A DNA stretch of 64,000 nt, taken from Strongylocentrotus purpuratus (Eukaryota > Echinodermata > Echinoidea > Camarodonta > Strongylocentrotidae). The DNA is taken from assembly GCF_000002235.5 (NCBI RefSeq), contig NW_022145609.1, forward strand, positions 23,114,408 through 23,178,407, in the 5' to 3' direction. Below the pieces are notes generated by a model. The model saw only the letters and a program-made list of their open reading frames with translations, searched no databases and was not told the DNA's origin. Numbering within the stretch: position 1 is the stretch's first letter; each line of letters starts with the position of its first letter. This document shows positions 1 through 12,415 of this stretch, in pieces. The position numbers and the translations under genes are program-made.

Positions 1-1169
1 ACCGTGGTGAACGCGCGATCGAATGGCGGTAGCCATGAGGCCTTTTGCAATCTATGTTTTACTGCTCTGCATGAATTATTCATTACTTTGGATTTATTGA
101 CCAATCAGAACGGCCATCTCCCAGTTGGCTTTGTTGTGATTCGTTCATTATCAAAACATGTAAGAAAATGTAAAAGACATAAATAAGTTTTGCTTATGAG
201 ATGAACATATTAATGATAGATACAATACATCACATTCAAATCTATTTTACATGCAGAATTACAATAAAATAGTAAGCAGTTGATGACTTATGCTAACAAA
301 CATAAGTGAGATAATTGGACTTTCCATGTACATAAAATGAACCAGTCCAACTCGTTTTCGTTCCATGTAGGTCTTAGCCCGTACGTTATTCTTAGTTCAT
401 AGTAGGTCCATGTTCGTACTACGTAGGGTTTACTGTGTGTGTGTGTGTGTATGTGTGATATGCTGACGTCGTGCAAGGATACGTTCGCTGATTGGACGCT
501 ACCATTTCGGTAGAGAATTCCAGTCGGAAACAAAGGTTAACATAAGAAATCCAACCTGGTTTACTAAAGGCTACTTGGATGCGCTACTCGCTCTGTCGTT
601 CACTCGGGTTTTCGCGATTAGTCTCTTTTTAGTCGCTCGGCGTTTATCAGACATGTGGCCTTGTTTAAAGGCTACGGCAAGCCCAGATTGAGCTCTTAGC
701 TCTTACCGAATCTCTGCATGGAGATTAGGCTTAATTTATAGTCCTTTGGAAAGTTGCTTCGGAATCACACGAGTGTAAATGCCTACATGCAATACTTGTC
801 CGGGCTCTAATATCTGAGAGGAATTAAATTACATGATTATATTTTGACATGTTTGGCAAACGAACCAACCAGTTCAGAGATTTTGCAATGTATTTTGCGT
901 TACTAATTATTTTTGATTTTGTGTATAAAATGTGTGTCATGACTTTGTTTGAGGGTCGTAGGCAAATTAACCGACACGGTTCAAATTGGTTTTAAAATCT
1001 CACTCAATCGAAAAGGATGTATTTGCCAGGTTGTGTATCTGGACACTTGATTTTAATTACCTAAGTAATACTCTGATTTTCAGACCCTTTTACCTAATGG
1101 TCGTACGTTTTGTGCTGCACAATGATTCAATCAATTTAATTTGTTGTATGTAATTACCAAAGAAAAAAG
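1..1169. other. Upstream region, no gene recognised
   Basis: An open frame at 4-186 (+) shows no recognisable domain. A GT-rich microsatellite lies at about 435-460. No LRR-type exon, RNA gene or transposon terminus was recognised. If the LRR gene extends to the left, this is probably one of its introns. Confidence 0.4.
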
Positions 1170-1247
1170 ATGTCGGTCAGCCACTCAATAGTGTCTGATG
1201 ACAGTGAAGTCTACAAGTACTGGATGCCAATTGTGTCGCTAATTAAG
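1170..1247 (+). CDS. Possible short exon before the first LRR exon
   Basis: The 26 codons from ATG at 1170 end in ATT AAG followed by GTACAC, a usable splice donor in phase 0. This phase matches the acceptor at 2430. The peptide ends in PIVSLIK, and joining it to the next exon (ETLIVSG) gives an LRR-like hydrophobic pattern. A nearby AG at 1161-1162 could be an acceptor, so the ATG need not be a start. The evidence is only phase and a donor, so this is tentative. Confidence 0.3.
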
Positions 1248-2429
1248 GTACACATTTGTTTTGTTTTGTGGATACCCCCCCCCCCTCCCCTGATAATAGG
1301 TACCCTTTTGATACCCCTTTGATAAAAAGCTTAATTTCAATTGCCCATTCATACCTTTGATCATTCCCGGATCATTTCTTTGATGAAAGGTCAATTTGTT
1401 ACGGGTAAAATCTGCTAGTATAAATAATTCATGTATATATCATACAAAAACTATGAACAACAAATAATATAATAACTACTTAAAAAGAAAAGGCGAAAGT
1501 GGTCGGACAATACATATTTGCAAAACAAAAGTCACTACAAATCAACGACAATATGTCAGCGCACAGTGAGTTCGGATATTTCTTCATCGTGGATAAGATA
1601 AGAATGGTGAGATTTGAACAATTATTTCTCAAAAATGCCACATCTTTTACAAAAAGACATATTGTAACAAAATACAATAAAATATCATATTTTATTACAT
1701 GTATCAATTATCCTTTTTCCGGGATTTATTTCCTTTGAAAGTCATTTTGCCATAAACATATTATTTTGGTTATATAAAGTGCGTCACAGAAAAAAACGAA
1801 ACCGAGAATTATCGATGTTTTATCATAACTCAATCGCAATTATAATTAATAAATGACACATATTTGTAAACCTTAGATCCTCTTTCATTTGATGCAACTC
1901 ATATAATGCATATTTCACGCATGAGTGATTAAAAACAATTTGAAGAGAGGAAAACCAAAAAGTGATTTTTGGGGCGGTATCTTAAATTTAAAGAAAAAAA
2001 TACATTTCTAGAAAGTTCAATTTCTGCCCTTTCATATGATACCTCAATCAGCAAAAATGAGCTAGGAATAACATAGTTCTGTTTGTTTAAAGTAATGCTT
2101 GTTTTTCCATAATTTGATTAAACGAGTTCATTTTCACTGGCTGTCTGCCATAGCAACAAACAGAGTCGACAAAAGACTTAACTTCATTTCGTTGACGATG
2201 AGCCATGCACAAAGAAGACGAAAGACTTGATGCCTGGCTAATCGTCAACGAAAGTCTGAAATTGTATACGGCATTTTTATGGAAGAAATTAATGTATGAG
2301 GAAATCAATGGATATAATTCCTTCAGTCTTTACTTTAAAGACACTCAAATAAAATGATGATATTTTTTTTCTTTCGCAAATACAATTAGACATACAAAAG
2401 TTGTTTGACACATTTTATTTTATTCATAG
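1248..2429 (+). other. Intron-like stretch, nothing recognised
   Basis: AT-rich sequence with a poly-C tract near 1276-1290. Short open frames on both strands at 1480-1738 overlap each other and match nothing. No exon with LRR character was seen. Confidence 0.4.
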
Positions 2430-2591
2430 GAAACTCTAATAGTAAGTGGAAGATCATGTGGTCCGACAGTTTCCCGTGACCTAGCAGATGTCATCTGCTC
2501 ATCTACAGCATTAACAGCATTGGAACTCAGTGGCACAGCGCTCCATGACGACTGCTATGGCACCCTGGAGAGTAAAGTCAAAACGTCAAAG
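2430..2591 (+). CDS. LRR exon 1 (phase 0-0)
   Basis: The acceptor TTATTCATAG lies before GAA at 2430; the donor is AAG then GTATGG after 2591. The 54 codons read ETLIVSG, then VSRDLADVICSSTALTALEL and LHDDCYGTLES. The conserved framework of the later exons is visible (SRDLA, LTxLxL, HDD), but this is the most diverged copy. It probably encodes two LRRs. The following intron holds a 2 kb hairpin-ended mobile element. Confidence 0.68.
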
Positions 2592-4235
2592 GTATGGAGA
2601 ATCATCACAGAGAGTATGAATGAGGCGGACTGAGGATTATCTGAATGGGGGGGGGGGGGGGGGGGAGTTGTAGGACATCATTTCCCCCTTAAAAATATAT
2701 ACCAACGGCCCTCTCCAGACATTCTTACCATGTCTTAGTTGGTCATGCTTTACAACAACTATTATTGTCCGCATTTTGACAAATAAGGTGACTATAAAAT
2801 AGTGCAGTAACTTTAGTTATTGATGTTGGACTCGCTCTGAAGCTTTCCGGGAAAATTCATTTTTGTTATACACAAAACGAAAAGTAAGAATAATGTGTTA
2901 ATTCTCTAGTTATGGTGATATCCATTTAAAAGATTATCGTTTATTAGGTGGTCTGTCGATGACAGATCACCTATTGATTTCGTTAGAATTTTCTTTCATT
3001 TCTTTCTTTATTTCTTTATTCTTTATTTTTATTTCTTCCGTACACTTTTTTGTGTACACGTTTACTCGAAATCGAGACGGTCAATTTCCTTTGTATTTCT
3101 GTCAGTCATCAAGCCCTATGATTTTAAGTCAAATCAACTTTTTCAAGGTCACTAGGTCATTGTGACGTCATCCAGGCGCCATTTTGTAAAAATCAGGTCA
3201 TTATCGTATCTCAATAATGAGTCATAAAAAATGAACCATATTTGGTATACATCAACTTCAGGTCAAAGGTCAACTAAAAATGTTAACGAATTTTGCGAGC
3301 GCACCTCGACGCGCACGTACGCGCGCATCAAAATTTTATAATGCTCCGATTCGTTTAAAATTAATTTTGCATACGTTTCAGGCCATTTTAAGCATTTTTA
3401 AAATTTGCGCGCGCGTAATTATGCGCGCGCGTTTCCGCGCGTATCCGCGCGTCCTGGCATTTTGCAACATAGAATCGCCAAATTTTTTCTGTTATCATAT
3501 TTATTACATTTTTCCAAGCATTTTGATACCTTGTTTACCCTTTTCCGACCAGTAATAACGCAATTAGCGGCTGTCAAAGTTGAACGCACGCGCCGACCTG
3601 CGCTATCTGTATCCACCATACATAGGCAAAAACATGCCTATACAAAATTCATTTTAACTCTTCAGAATGGATAGATACCCCCCAATTTCTTTCATATTTA
3701 AATAGATTATGAGTTGGAGATATGATTTCATGTCTCATTTGACCCTCAATTAACTCATGACGTCATCATAATGGCCTCCGAACTCTAAATTTCAATTTGC
3801 ATATTATGACGTCAGCAGATTTTTAGATAATTGATTGTATCTCTGTAAATATTGATTAATTTTCTTTCAAATTTTGATATGTTCTACCTGAGAATATTCT
3901 CTACAAATCCAGTCACCACGATATTTCATTTTGACAATGGTATCATGGCGTATTTTTGCGATTAAAGGAGGCATGTCAATTTTTCACATTTTGCGTGTAT
4001 TCTCTATAGGACATGACTTTTTCTCAAAACTGGATTCTACATTCTCGTCTTTTGCGAGCAATATCTCCGTCTTTTTATCTTTGTTTACAATGAGCTTTGA
4101 GTATGTTGTAGCTGAGACAATAAGCTATCACAAGTTTGCCCTTTATTTTTCGATCAGATGCCGGGATCATGCTCATATTTCACTTACAAAGTGGGATTTG
4201 AGAATTCGATTTTCCGTTTACGTGTAATCTCTATG

Positions 4236-4310
4236 GGAAATGTTTTGGTATATCGATAACGCACTTGACTTCCGACCTCGAGGTCCCTGGTTCGAGTCCG
4301 GGCGTCTCCA
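4236..4310 (+). pseudogene. tRNA-like sequence inside the mobile element (copy 1)
   Basis: A T-arm is clear (CCTGG TTCGAGT CCGGG), followed by the 3' acceptor strand CGTCTCC and A. The 5' strand GGAAATG pairs imperfectly. The anticodon region CTTGACTTCCGAC has lost the stem partner. The copies at 53.56 and 55.53 kb carry CTTGACTTCCAA, whose loop would give anticodon TCC (Gly). It is probably a decayed tRNA captured by or ancestral to the element. Confidence 0.5.
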
Positions 4311-4633
4311 ACAATTTGTTCTCTTCACTTTATTTTCTTTTTGACCTTTCACTGTACCATCTCCTTTGAATATTAAAACACGTACAATCGCAAAAAATGT
4401 AATAAACAACCATATTTACTTTATTATTACCCTATTATCACTTGATCCATTACTTTTTGCGTGCAATCCTTATGGGAGATGACTTTTTCTCAAATCTGGA
4501 TTCTACATTCTTGTCTTTTGCGAGCAATATCGCCGTTATTTCGGTTTGATATTTGTTGATTTTTGAGTATGTTGTAGCTGTGACTATATACTATCTAAAT
4601 GTTCTCTCATTTTTGTCAGTCTGATGTCATCAT

Positions 4634-4765
4634 GGTCTGTTGATGATAATCATCAACATCATCATGATCATCATCATCATCATCATCGTCATCACCATTA
4701 CTATCAAGATCATCATCATCAAGATCATCATCATCATGATCATCATCATGATCATCATTGTTTAC
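4634..4765 (+). repeat. CAT/GATCAT microsatellite
   Basis: Degenerate CAT and GATCAT units. The same simple-sequence block lies at the matching place in the other two element copies (about 53945-54010 and 55920-55985). Its His/Asp-rich open frame is a by-product of the repeat. Confidence 0.85.
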
Positions 4766-4997
4766 ATGTCTATATAACTTCTCCCTTTCTCAATATAGTA
4801 AATATTATAATCTATCATAAGACTTGAAGACAGACCACCTTAATCGTCCTCGTGACGATTTAAATTCTAGTTGTAATACTAATTGGTTTTGCATTTCAAT
4901 TGGAATTCCTACACAGACTTCTATTCGGTATGTGTGTGTAATTATGAGAATTATTAAAGAAAAAAAATTGTTTAACATATGTTTCTCACCATAATAG

Positions 4998-5165
4998 GTT
5001 GAACGACTATCACTTAAATCCATGGCAATAGCCAATGAACAGGCATCGCGTAATCTGGCTAGATTCGTTAATAACCTCCCTAGACTGATGGATTTGACGC
5101 TACAAGACAATCGCTTTGACGAACGGTTTTACACCGAGCTAGCCTCTGCAGCACGCTCAGTGGAG
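4998..5165 (+). CDS. LRR exon 2 (phase 0-0)
   Basis: The acceptor ACCATAATAG lies before GTT; the donor is GTGGAG then GTAAGC. The 56 codons read VERLSLKSMAIANEQASRNL, ARFVNNLPRLMDLTLQDNRF and DERFYTELASAARSVE. Two LxxLxL strands followed by amphipathic helices make two ribonuclease-inhibitor-type LRRs of about 28 residues each. This is the most canonical LRR exon in the window. Confidence 0.78.
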
Positions 5166-7437
5166 GTAAGCAATTTTATTTAAAAGAGAACTCGCATAAT
5201 TCGGTCGATATTATCTATAGAAAGAATACCAAATGTCACAAATGAAAAGATTCACTAGTTCTTTGTGGCCACTGGCGTACTGATTGGGCGGGGGGGGGGG
5301 GGGGGGGTAAGTTTTCTAAGTAAAAACTCCAATGATACAGACACCATGTACAAGATTTCCTATCAAGACGATGTGAACTCTTTTCATTCCCCTTCCAGGC
5401 CCTTTCTACAGTGCGTCCCCAAAAACACTATACACTTTTGAATTGGCTGCCGAATAAACAAAATATATGATTCTGGGGGAACAGTTTTATATGACTGGAA
5501 GCTCATACACCCAACTTTCATATGACACCCAAAAGTCTGAAAACAATTCATGCTTAGGTGGGCACTGCTCACTTTTGTAAAGGGTATGAAAATTAGGTTG
5601 CGCGGGAATTAGCCTTCCAATTTGTGAGAGTTAAATCCTTTGGAGCTTACACAATTGTGGGTGATATGATACATTCATGATTTGCTGAGTGAATTTCATG
5701 GTTTATTAAACCAAACTTTTATTTTTTATTGTAGCATTGTAACTTTCCCTGGTAGACTCAGTGGCGTGTTCATGGGAGTCAGGATGGGGTGATGGTACAT
5801 GTTGTAATTTCCATGTTACAAACTGTTATTTTTTACATCTGTGACTTTGAATAAAAACCTTCACCCCACATATCAGTTACCATTTACCTGAAGAATAAGT
5901 AGCCGACATCTTGGACATTCCTTTTTTCAACAAATTGTATTTGAATATTCAATTTACATAATCCCTACCTGCAGGCGCGTACGCAGAGGGGGGTGGGGGT
6001 TGGGGTTGAACCCTCCCCCCTTCATTTTGTTTAATGTGTGTGTTTTGGAGGAACCCCCCCCCCTGTTTCTTTTCTTTTTTTAAGAAAAAAGAAAAAAGAT
6101 AACAAAATTATGCTAATAGGTGACCTAAAAAGGTGACCTAAAAAGGTGACCTTACCCCCTGCAGATCTCATTTTGGGAGGAAATAGGGGACATACACTGT
6201 CGCTCATATAGTTGGAATATTTTTGTTTTACCCCAATTTATGGAATTATTTTTAAAATAATTTATTCCTAATAGATCTAGATAATAGTATACATTCTCAG
6301 ATTTTATTGAATAATAATTTGCCAATGTGTGTTTTGCGTGACTGCTAAAGCATGTGTATGCTACTATGCTTTTCAACTAGGGGACCTACGCCCTTAAGTC
6401 ATAAATGACAGTAAGGAGTATTAATGCCTCACAAAAGGGCACTAATATAGCACATCGACACGGTTTTGATCCTGGGGGCTCACAGTAACGAGGTCATTGC
6501 TTTGTCACTGAACCATGACTTTACGCAGCGGGGGCTAGGGTAGGGGGCAGTTTCCATTAATAAAAAAAAATGCAATAAATTTTCAATAATTTATTGCATT
6601 TTACCCCGGTCCCCAACATAACAAAATCCTCTGTACGGCCATGCATTATGGTTCAAGGCATGGGCACACAGAGAATTGTCTTTAAAATGACGTTGGAATT
6701 TAACCCTTTCATTTGTTTGGCCCGCAAATGGGACATAGTACCTTTAAAGGCGAGAAAGACAAAAATTGTTTTGTTAATGTTCCGTACTACATGTATGGAT
6801 CGCCCAATATCATATATCATTTTAGATCTTTTGTTTAATGTCATATCATATCATATCATAATATATTATATTATATTATACTACATTACAGTGCATTTAA
6901 TTATTATTTTATTCATTTATTTATAAATTTATTTACAGTGCTATTATAAGCAGGGTTGCCTCCTTAGTTCACAAACTGCTATCCGTGAGGATCTTACATA
7001 ATAACAAAAAAACAATGCATATATAATATTTAAACACATTATATAAATAACACAATAAACACAAATTAAGAGTACAAAGATAAAATAACATAAGAAACGA
7101 GTATTATGAACCTTGAGTTATATTACATATAATCACACTTAATCCATTCAAATTTAGGAAAATGCTCACAAAACTGGAGAAAAAAAAAGGCAAATAAGGA
7201 AAGGATCATATTAAGTAGCGATACATTGTATTAATTAAAAATATCATCGTCCATCTAATAGCACATCTAGGAAATTGAAGAGACTGATGATGATTCTCAT
7301 ACCTTTATGAATTGTGTGAAATTTTCTTTGATTCTGTTTGGATCTTTGTAATTCCAATGCTTATTTTTCTTAATCTTAAAGATTATCTTATAATATTTTA
7401 TGCTTGTTTTATCCTATTTTCACATTTATATATATAG
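5166..7437 (+). other. Intron with decayed repeats
   Basis: Contains a poly-G tract (about 5288-5306), a solitary hAT-like end at about 5972 (CAGGCGCGTACGCAGAGG then poly-G), a half foldback element at 6195-6690, a TATCA/TATAT simple repeat at 6838-6890 and AT-rich sequence. No coding exon was recognised. Confidence 0.5.
6195..6690 (+). mobile_element. Half copy of a TA-target foldback element
   Basis: After TA at 6193-6194 the sequence CACTGTCGCTCATATAGTTG matches the terminal repeat of the full element at 24457-25282. The arm is alignable for about 400 bp, including the block ATTCCTAATAGATCTAGATA. The right arm is missing. A short palindrome (ATGCAATAAATTTTCAATAA and its partner) marks the former centre. 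Confidence 0.55.
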
Positions 7438-7835
7438 GTTAGAGCGTCAGGGCATTCGGTACGTAGACTTCATCTAGATCATCTGTGCCACAACGACATA
7501 CTGCAGCATGGCTTTACTGTGGAAATGTTATTTCCGAACTTGGAGCACCTGTATTTCACTTCTTCCCAAACAGTGACCCCTGACATCGTAGGATCCTTTG
7601 GTCATTGTGGGCTTAAAGAGTTGTCATTCGCCACAGAAAACAGACAGGGCAACACTAAAGAGGATGAAGAATGTCACGTTCCTCTGGTCGGAGATCCCTC
7701 TTCTCTGGAACAAGTTTTCTTGAACTTATTTCCACTACTTACCAATCTCGCATTCAACAACCTAGTGATTGGAAACAATCGTTGTGAAATAATACTGAGC
7801 TCTCTCAAACAACATCAACACTTGAAAAACTTAAG
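7438..7835 (+). CDS. Large LRR-region exon, module copy 1 (phase 0-2)
   Basis: The acceptor TTATATATATAG lies before GTTAGAGCG; the donor follows AACTTAAG with GTAAGA, leaving phase 2. About 132 residues: VRASGHSVRRLHLDHLCHND, a PNLEHLYFTSSQTV strand, GLKELSF, an acidic linker around ENRQGNTKEDEE, then SLEQVFLNLFPLLTNLAF and ILSSLKQHQHLKNLR. Several LxxLxF strands indicate about three or four further LRRs separated by an acidic loop that varies between the copies (longer in the 14.7 kb paralogue). The exon forms one unit with the next two. Confidence 0.75.
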
Positions 7836-9284
7836 GTAAGACATTACGTAAATTTCCAAAGTAAATATAACATTTTGTAGATGGATGTTGTAAATTAGAA
7901 GAGTGTCGTGCCTGAATATGAAAAACAAAAATGTCGCTTCGGTCACGTGCTTCATTGTGTGCAATGCAGCTTCAACAAGTGCCTCATCGAGGGTCGGTGA
8001 TTCAAAGAGAATGAGGGATGCCTCTGCCTGGAAAATCTGTAAAGTGTTCGTCTCGACCCTCCCCTCCAAAATTTAGAAATCGCCATGAAGTATCTAAATT
8101 GACAATTTACACCTGCCTAACCCCATCGAGGGAATTACTTACCAGTGTGGTCAAAAGTACAGAATGCACACTTTCTTGCTCGGTCAATGCACTCCATCGC
8201 AAAAGATAAATGTAATTTGTCAAAGAGCGTCAATAGAATGCAAAGTCCGATCTTGGCCACTTAGACCCTATATAATTTATGTTCCCATAAATGTTGCGTT
8301 TCCAGGGTCTTTCTTTCATAACCATGCCTGTTTAGCCCCCCCCCCCCCCCCCGCACTTTCATAACTGCTCTAAAATCCCTGATTAAACCCGAGAACGTTC
8401 ACAGTGTTATTATTAGCGAAGGCTGGGGGAATACCCCCATCTCGAGTATGGAGGTTTTCGAAACTTGCATGTTTAAAACTTAATTCTTTACTAATTTTGA
8501 ACTTAAATAGGTGACTCTCGGCCCGGTGAGCTTACATTATTTTGTAAAAATAAGATACACTATTTGCAAAAGTTTGATTACTGTATAGCAAGACTATGTT
8601 AAAAACAAAGGTGCGATTTCACATGAGACACTTACCCTTTACCTTTTGATAATAGTAAAAATCTATTTTGTTTATTTTCATACGGCCAAATGTCAGCCTG
8701 TGATATGATCAAACATTTAGGATGACAATATATTAATGATGTGTTTCTTAACCCCGAAAACGTCTAAATATATTTATTTACGCGATTAACTGAGGACACT
8801 TTTCAGGATTGTTTTCCCTTTCAGAAAACAACATATTCACTTTATTTTATTTGATGTTTTCTCACTCTATATTGTTGTTTCAACTTTTTTTCTAAATTGC
8901 CAAGTGATGAGGGCGTCGGCCCGCGAATCCCCGTCTCGGATCACAGCCCCTGATTTGCTTTAATTTCGAGTACCAACAAGTTGTAAAAGTCAAAAGTATC
9001 AGCTTTACTTATTGCCATTTTTAACCTCTCTGAATAATATGAATGTAGCTCGTATTTACATGTTAAGGGAGACGAGTGGACAACATCGGTAAATATGTCA
9101 ACAAATGGAGCGTGAGCAAACTGGTCATTTTTGCCAATAGAATATTAATTTTCCAACCAAATCTAAGGTCACCGTATTAGGCATTATTTGTTATATAGAG
9201 GGTGCAAGTAGCTACAAGTAGTGCAGTGGGCCTTTCATAGTATATCATTATTTTGACAATGACTTTTTGATCTTATCTGTGCAG
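7836..9284 (+). other. Intron of module copy 1
   Basis: Its counterpart is 15129-16905. It contains a poly-C run at about 8338-8352. Short open frames (for example 8018-8209) also occur at the matching place in the second copy, but without conserved frame, so I treat them as non-coding. Confidence 0.6.
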
Positions 9285-9378
9285 CATCATTCACTGCTAC
9301 ACTGATGATGAGCTCGACTCCATTGTGTCAGCTATCAACGTGGGAAACAGGATGAAGGTTAACATTCAACACGACCAG
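9285..9378 (+). CDS. Short LRR-region exon, module copy 1 (phase 2-0)
   Basis: The acceptor CTTATCTGTGCAG lies before CATCATT; the donor is GACCAG then GTAATT. The first base completes the split codon from 7835 (AG|C, Ser). It then reads IIHCYTDDELDSIVSAINVG and NRMKVNIQHDQ: an LRR strand-helix completed by the previous exon's KNL. The 94-base length and both phases are identical in the paralogue at 16906. Confidence 0.72.
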
Positions 9379-10228
9379 GTAATTTAGTTGTTGATGCATC
9401 GACAGTCGATACAATATCAATACACTTAGAATCACAGACCTGATGCAGCTGTAATAAAAGCCAATTTACATGGGTAAGCAGAGTAATTCCATCCTGGGGT
9501 TTATACTGTTTCAAAGTTAAACATCATCATCATAATAATAATAATAATAATAACAATAATAATACTCAGTTTTTAAATAGCACAAATTACAATTAAGTCT
9601 CTAAGCGCTGAGCAATGACAGAAACTGTCCCAGTGAAACAAAATATTGATTGGGAAAAAAAAACACGCACAGATAAGAAGAGCTAGATATTATTGACATT
9701 AACTGCAAAGAGAATTAATTTCATTTCTTTATGATAATAATCAGTAATCGCTCTATAATATACAGTTCCGATATGATGGGTGGAGGTTACCTCCCGGTTA
9801 CTTCCTATGAATCCTAATGCAGCATGATTGCATTTGATTAAAATTTACGAGAAATTGAGTCTCTGCTTCATATTTTCTTACCTATTTCTACAACCAAATA
9901 TTTTTAAAACTCTGTCATGTAGCACCAATTTTGTTTGTCATGTAACAGCAACTTATCACTACGGGTCCTGCAATCATAATTTCACAAATACTACCATACC
10001 TCTTGAATTTTAATCTGAAGTCATTTATACCTCATTGACACCGCAAAAATGACTATTCACAGACTTCAAACTAACTGACTTTTCGCCATTCTGGATCTTG
10101 TTCTGGATAGATACTCCGACGAATCGGGTAATGAAATTGTTTGAGCGGTCTATTGTTGACTTGTGTCGGTCTCGGTGTGACTGGGGTAATAACTTTAATT
10201 AATTAATTCTATTATTTGTATTGAACAG
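9379..10228 (+). other. Intron of module copy 1
   Basis: Contains an AAT/ATA microsatellite at about 9525-9565. It is colinear with 17000-17737, which lacks the microsatellite expansion. No exon seen. Confidence 0.55.
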
Positions 10229-10381
10229 GCCCAGAAGCATCTCAAATGTATGAAAATGTCATCAAGCTTAGCGGATGCTCTGTGCCATCGGACATCCATC
10301 CAGGAGTTGATTCTGACATATGCAACCATCTTCTCCAAGGATTGGTTTTCAGACGAAAGCCAAAGCACAGTAGACTCAAAG
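10229..10381 (+). CDS. LRR exon, module copy 1 (phase 0-0)
   Basis: The acceptor GTATTGAACAG lies before GCCCAG; the donor is TCAAAG then GTAGTT. 51 codons: AQKHLKCMKMSSSLADALCH, then RTSIQELILTYATIFSKDWF and acidic residues to VDSK. SSSLADALCxRTSIQELxL corresponds in position to SRDLARFLCLxPCLTDLTI of the small LRR exons, so it is a diverged member of the same repeat. Confidence 0.72.
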
Positions 10382-12415
10382 GTAGTTATAAGTGTGTCAA
10401 TGTATTGGCTGCCAATTCTTCTAATTGAGTTATTAAATGTTCCTCAGTATGTCGCAAATGCGAATGAGAAGTAATATGAGTTGAACATGATTAAAGTGTT
10501 TCGTGTTTTCAGATTTGATCGTAAGTATTTCAATTAGATCGTTTAAGTATTTCAGTTTAATAACATTGATTCGTTTGAAATTTGTGAACCTATGATAACA
10601 CAATGCTGCCATGGCAAAGAACCCGAGTACTACAATATATACCAAAGGAACCCATAAACAAAACCGTATCCGGGATATAGATAATGGAAGTAATGTATAC
10701 GATTTTCCTACGTGTGAAATTATTTTCAATGAGATAAATATGTTTGGAAATAAAAACATTTATCATAATCCTATAAAATTATCCCATTCTTGCTTAAATA
10801 CTATTTACTGCCCTCAGACAAATTACAAATTGTTGATTTGTCTAGAGCATTCGACTACGAGCTCATTTAAAGCCCGTCTGCACTAATTTGGCACGGAGGG
10901 ATTAGACCTCCCTGCCAGGTCACTGACAGGTGGTTATCTCATCAAATCAGCTCTCAATTAACAGAAGAAAAAGGGGATCATGGGGGACCAACGGGCACCG
11001 CTTAGGCATTGTTTGCTTTATAGAGGGCGCAAGTAGCTATAAGAAGTACAGTGGGGCTTTAACCCTTACTGAACTGGGCTATTTTGAGCACCCTCAGATC
11101 ATAGGGGGGGGGGGCCTGGGAGGCCCCCCCCCCCTATGATCTCGGCCGTTGAATGTCCGATGAACACGAAAATTTGCATATTTGTAGATATTTACGTAAG
11201 GAACAAGATGGTATAATTAGTTTTTTCCTAATATGCAAATTTTTGTCGTTACAGCCTAATTATGCAAAATGCTAATTTTATGCATTTTACAGAAAACTCT
11301 ACATATTTGTCTGTAGACTTGTGAAGAATCTTGAAAATGTATTGAATAAATGTTTTCTTCATCTCAAATTCATGAGGTTTCATTATTTTTGTGATATTTG
11401 AAAATGAATAAGTTCATTGGATAAATTATGAATATGCAAATTACGCATGCATGAATATCAAATCTGGAACTATATTTAGGGAACTAGAATCATTACAAAA
11501 ATTGTCAGACTCCACTTTTTGAATGTTGAAACTCATTATTCTTATGAAACTTCTTTTCTAACACAAAATAGTTATTTGATGTAATTAATAATGATAATTT
11601 ATGCAAATTTGATGCGATTTTCAACTATTTATTTTCTTATGTATTTTATTGTTTTTTATTTCTTATTATATCTATTGTTTAATTTCTAATGTATTCTTTT
11701 GTTCTGGAATACATCAAGTTACTCTGAGAAACATATAAAAGCAATTTGATATCAATTCATATCTTCACATTTCTGCTTACATGAATATATGCAATTATAG
11801 CACTTTTTTGATGACATGCGCATACTAATTGTTATGTAACACCTTACATGTATATCCGATTTTGACGAAAATGGTATCAAAATGTGCGCAAGACTTGAGG
11901 AAAAAAAGTCGTGAAACGACAATTCAAAATTCCATGCGGTTGCGGCGCGATCTTCGAAAATGTCGAGGGGGGCCTCCCAGGCCCCCCCCCCCAGTAATTG
12001 CGCCTCTTATCAATAATAATTTTTATTGTAATTCGATTTTAAGACATTCATCAATCACCTCCTGAGCATGTTTATAAGTGGTACTTTTTGAGGGAAAAAA
12101 GAAAGAAAATTTGCTTCATTTCGAAAAGCCAAACGCCTGTACATTGGTAATGTAGAATGACAACAGACATGTAGATAAACCGTTGATGAATGGGCTACCC
12201 TGGTGAAATGTAATTTAATATTAATGAATAGATAACAAAATAATAGGCAGTTAGTTGAATTGCATTTTTGATGATGTTATTGGTGTGTTTATTTTGATCA
12301 GTACATTCGTCATCATTTTGATTTACTTTTAATACTATTTTCATTATCTTTATTATTATTGATATCATATAAGATTATCATCATCATTACTATCGTCATC
12401 TTTCACTTTCAACAG
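10382..12415 (+). other. Intron between modules
   Basis: Begins with sequence shared with the second copy (ATGTCGCAAATG), then the poly-G hairpin MITE, then from about 12.0 kb the sequence shared with 22.78 kb. No exon recognised; open frames at 10611-10886 and 11829-12065 overlap repeat sequence. Confidence 0.5.
11059..11992 (+). mobile_element. Probable piggyBac-type MITE with poly-G hairpin, right end incomplete
   Basis: TTAA at 11059-11062 is followed by CCCTTACTGAACTGGGC, similar to the terminus of the complete element at 30451 (CCCTGATAAGACCGGGGGCC). A hairpin at about 11096-11140 has poly-G and poly-C arms around GGCCTGGGAGGCC. The right boundary (about 11992) ends in a related GGCCTCCCAGGCC block without AGGGTTAA. 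It adjoins sequence that resumes the module duplication (AATTGCGCCTCTTATCA). Confidence 0.4.

Larger units (their letters stand above)
2947..4870 (+). mobile_element. Hairpin-ended, Helitron-like element, copy 1
   Basis: It begins with a perfect-loop hairpin at 2947-2971 (GGTGGTCTGTC, GAT, GACAGATCACC). It ends with GACAGACCACC, then a second hairpin (AATCGTC/GACGATT) and TTTAAATTCTAG followed by T. A 3' hairpin a few bases before CTAG|T is the classical Helitron 3' end (CTRR). The 5' hairpin, rather than a plain TC start, is less usual. The body is alignable with copies at 52.3-54.3 and 54.3-56.3 kb. No Rep/helicase coding was seen, so it is non-autonomous. It sits wholly inside the LRR intron between 2591 and 4998. 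Confidence 0.6.
7290..10480 (+). repeat. Segmental duplication, copy 1 (three-exon module)
   Basis: Exons and introns from about 7.29 to 10.48 kb align with 14.56-17.99 kb. Examples are the intron start GTAAGACATT, the poly-C block (8338-8352 against 15680-15696), and CTGGATCTTGTTCTGGATAG near 10090 against CTGGATCTGGTTCTGGATAG near 17602. The duplication continues at 12.0-12.64 kb, matching 22.78-23.4 kb. Confidence 0.85.

Noticed and set aside
4..186. Open frame at the window edge with LTLDLLTNQNGHLPVGF
   Set aside because: No domain, splice or family support; could be part of something to the left but cannot be judged from here.
3931..4227. Open frame similar in two hairpin-ended elements (also 55226-55489)
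   Set aside because: The similarity is explained by DNA identity of the element; copy 2 has the frame broken and there is no recognised motif.
4624..4827. His/Asp-rich protein
   Set aside because: Translation of a CAT/GATCAT microsatellite.
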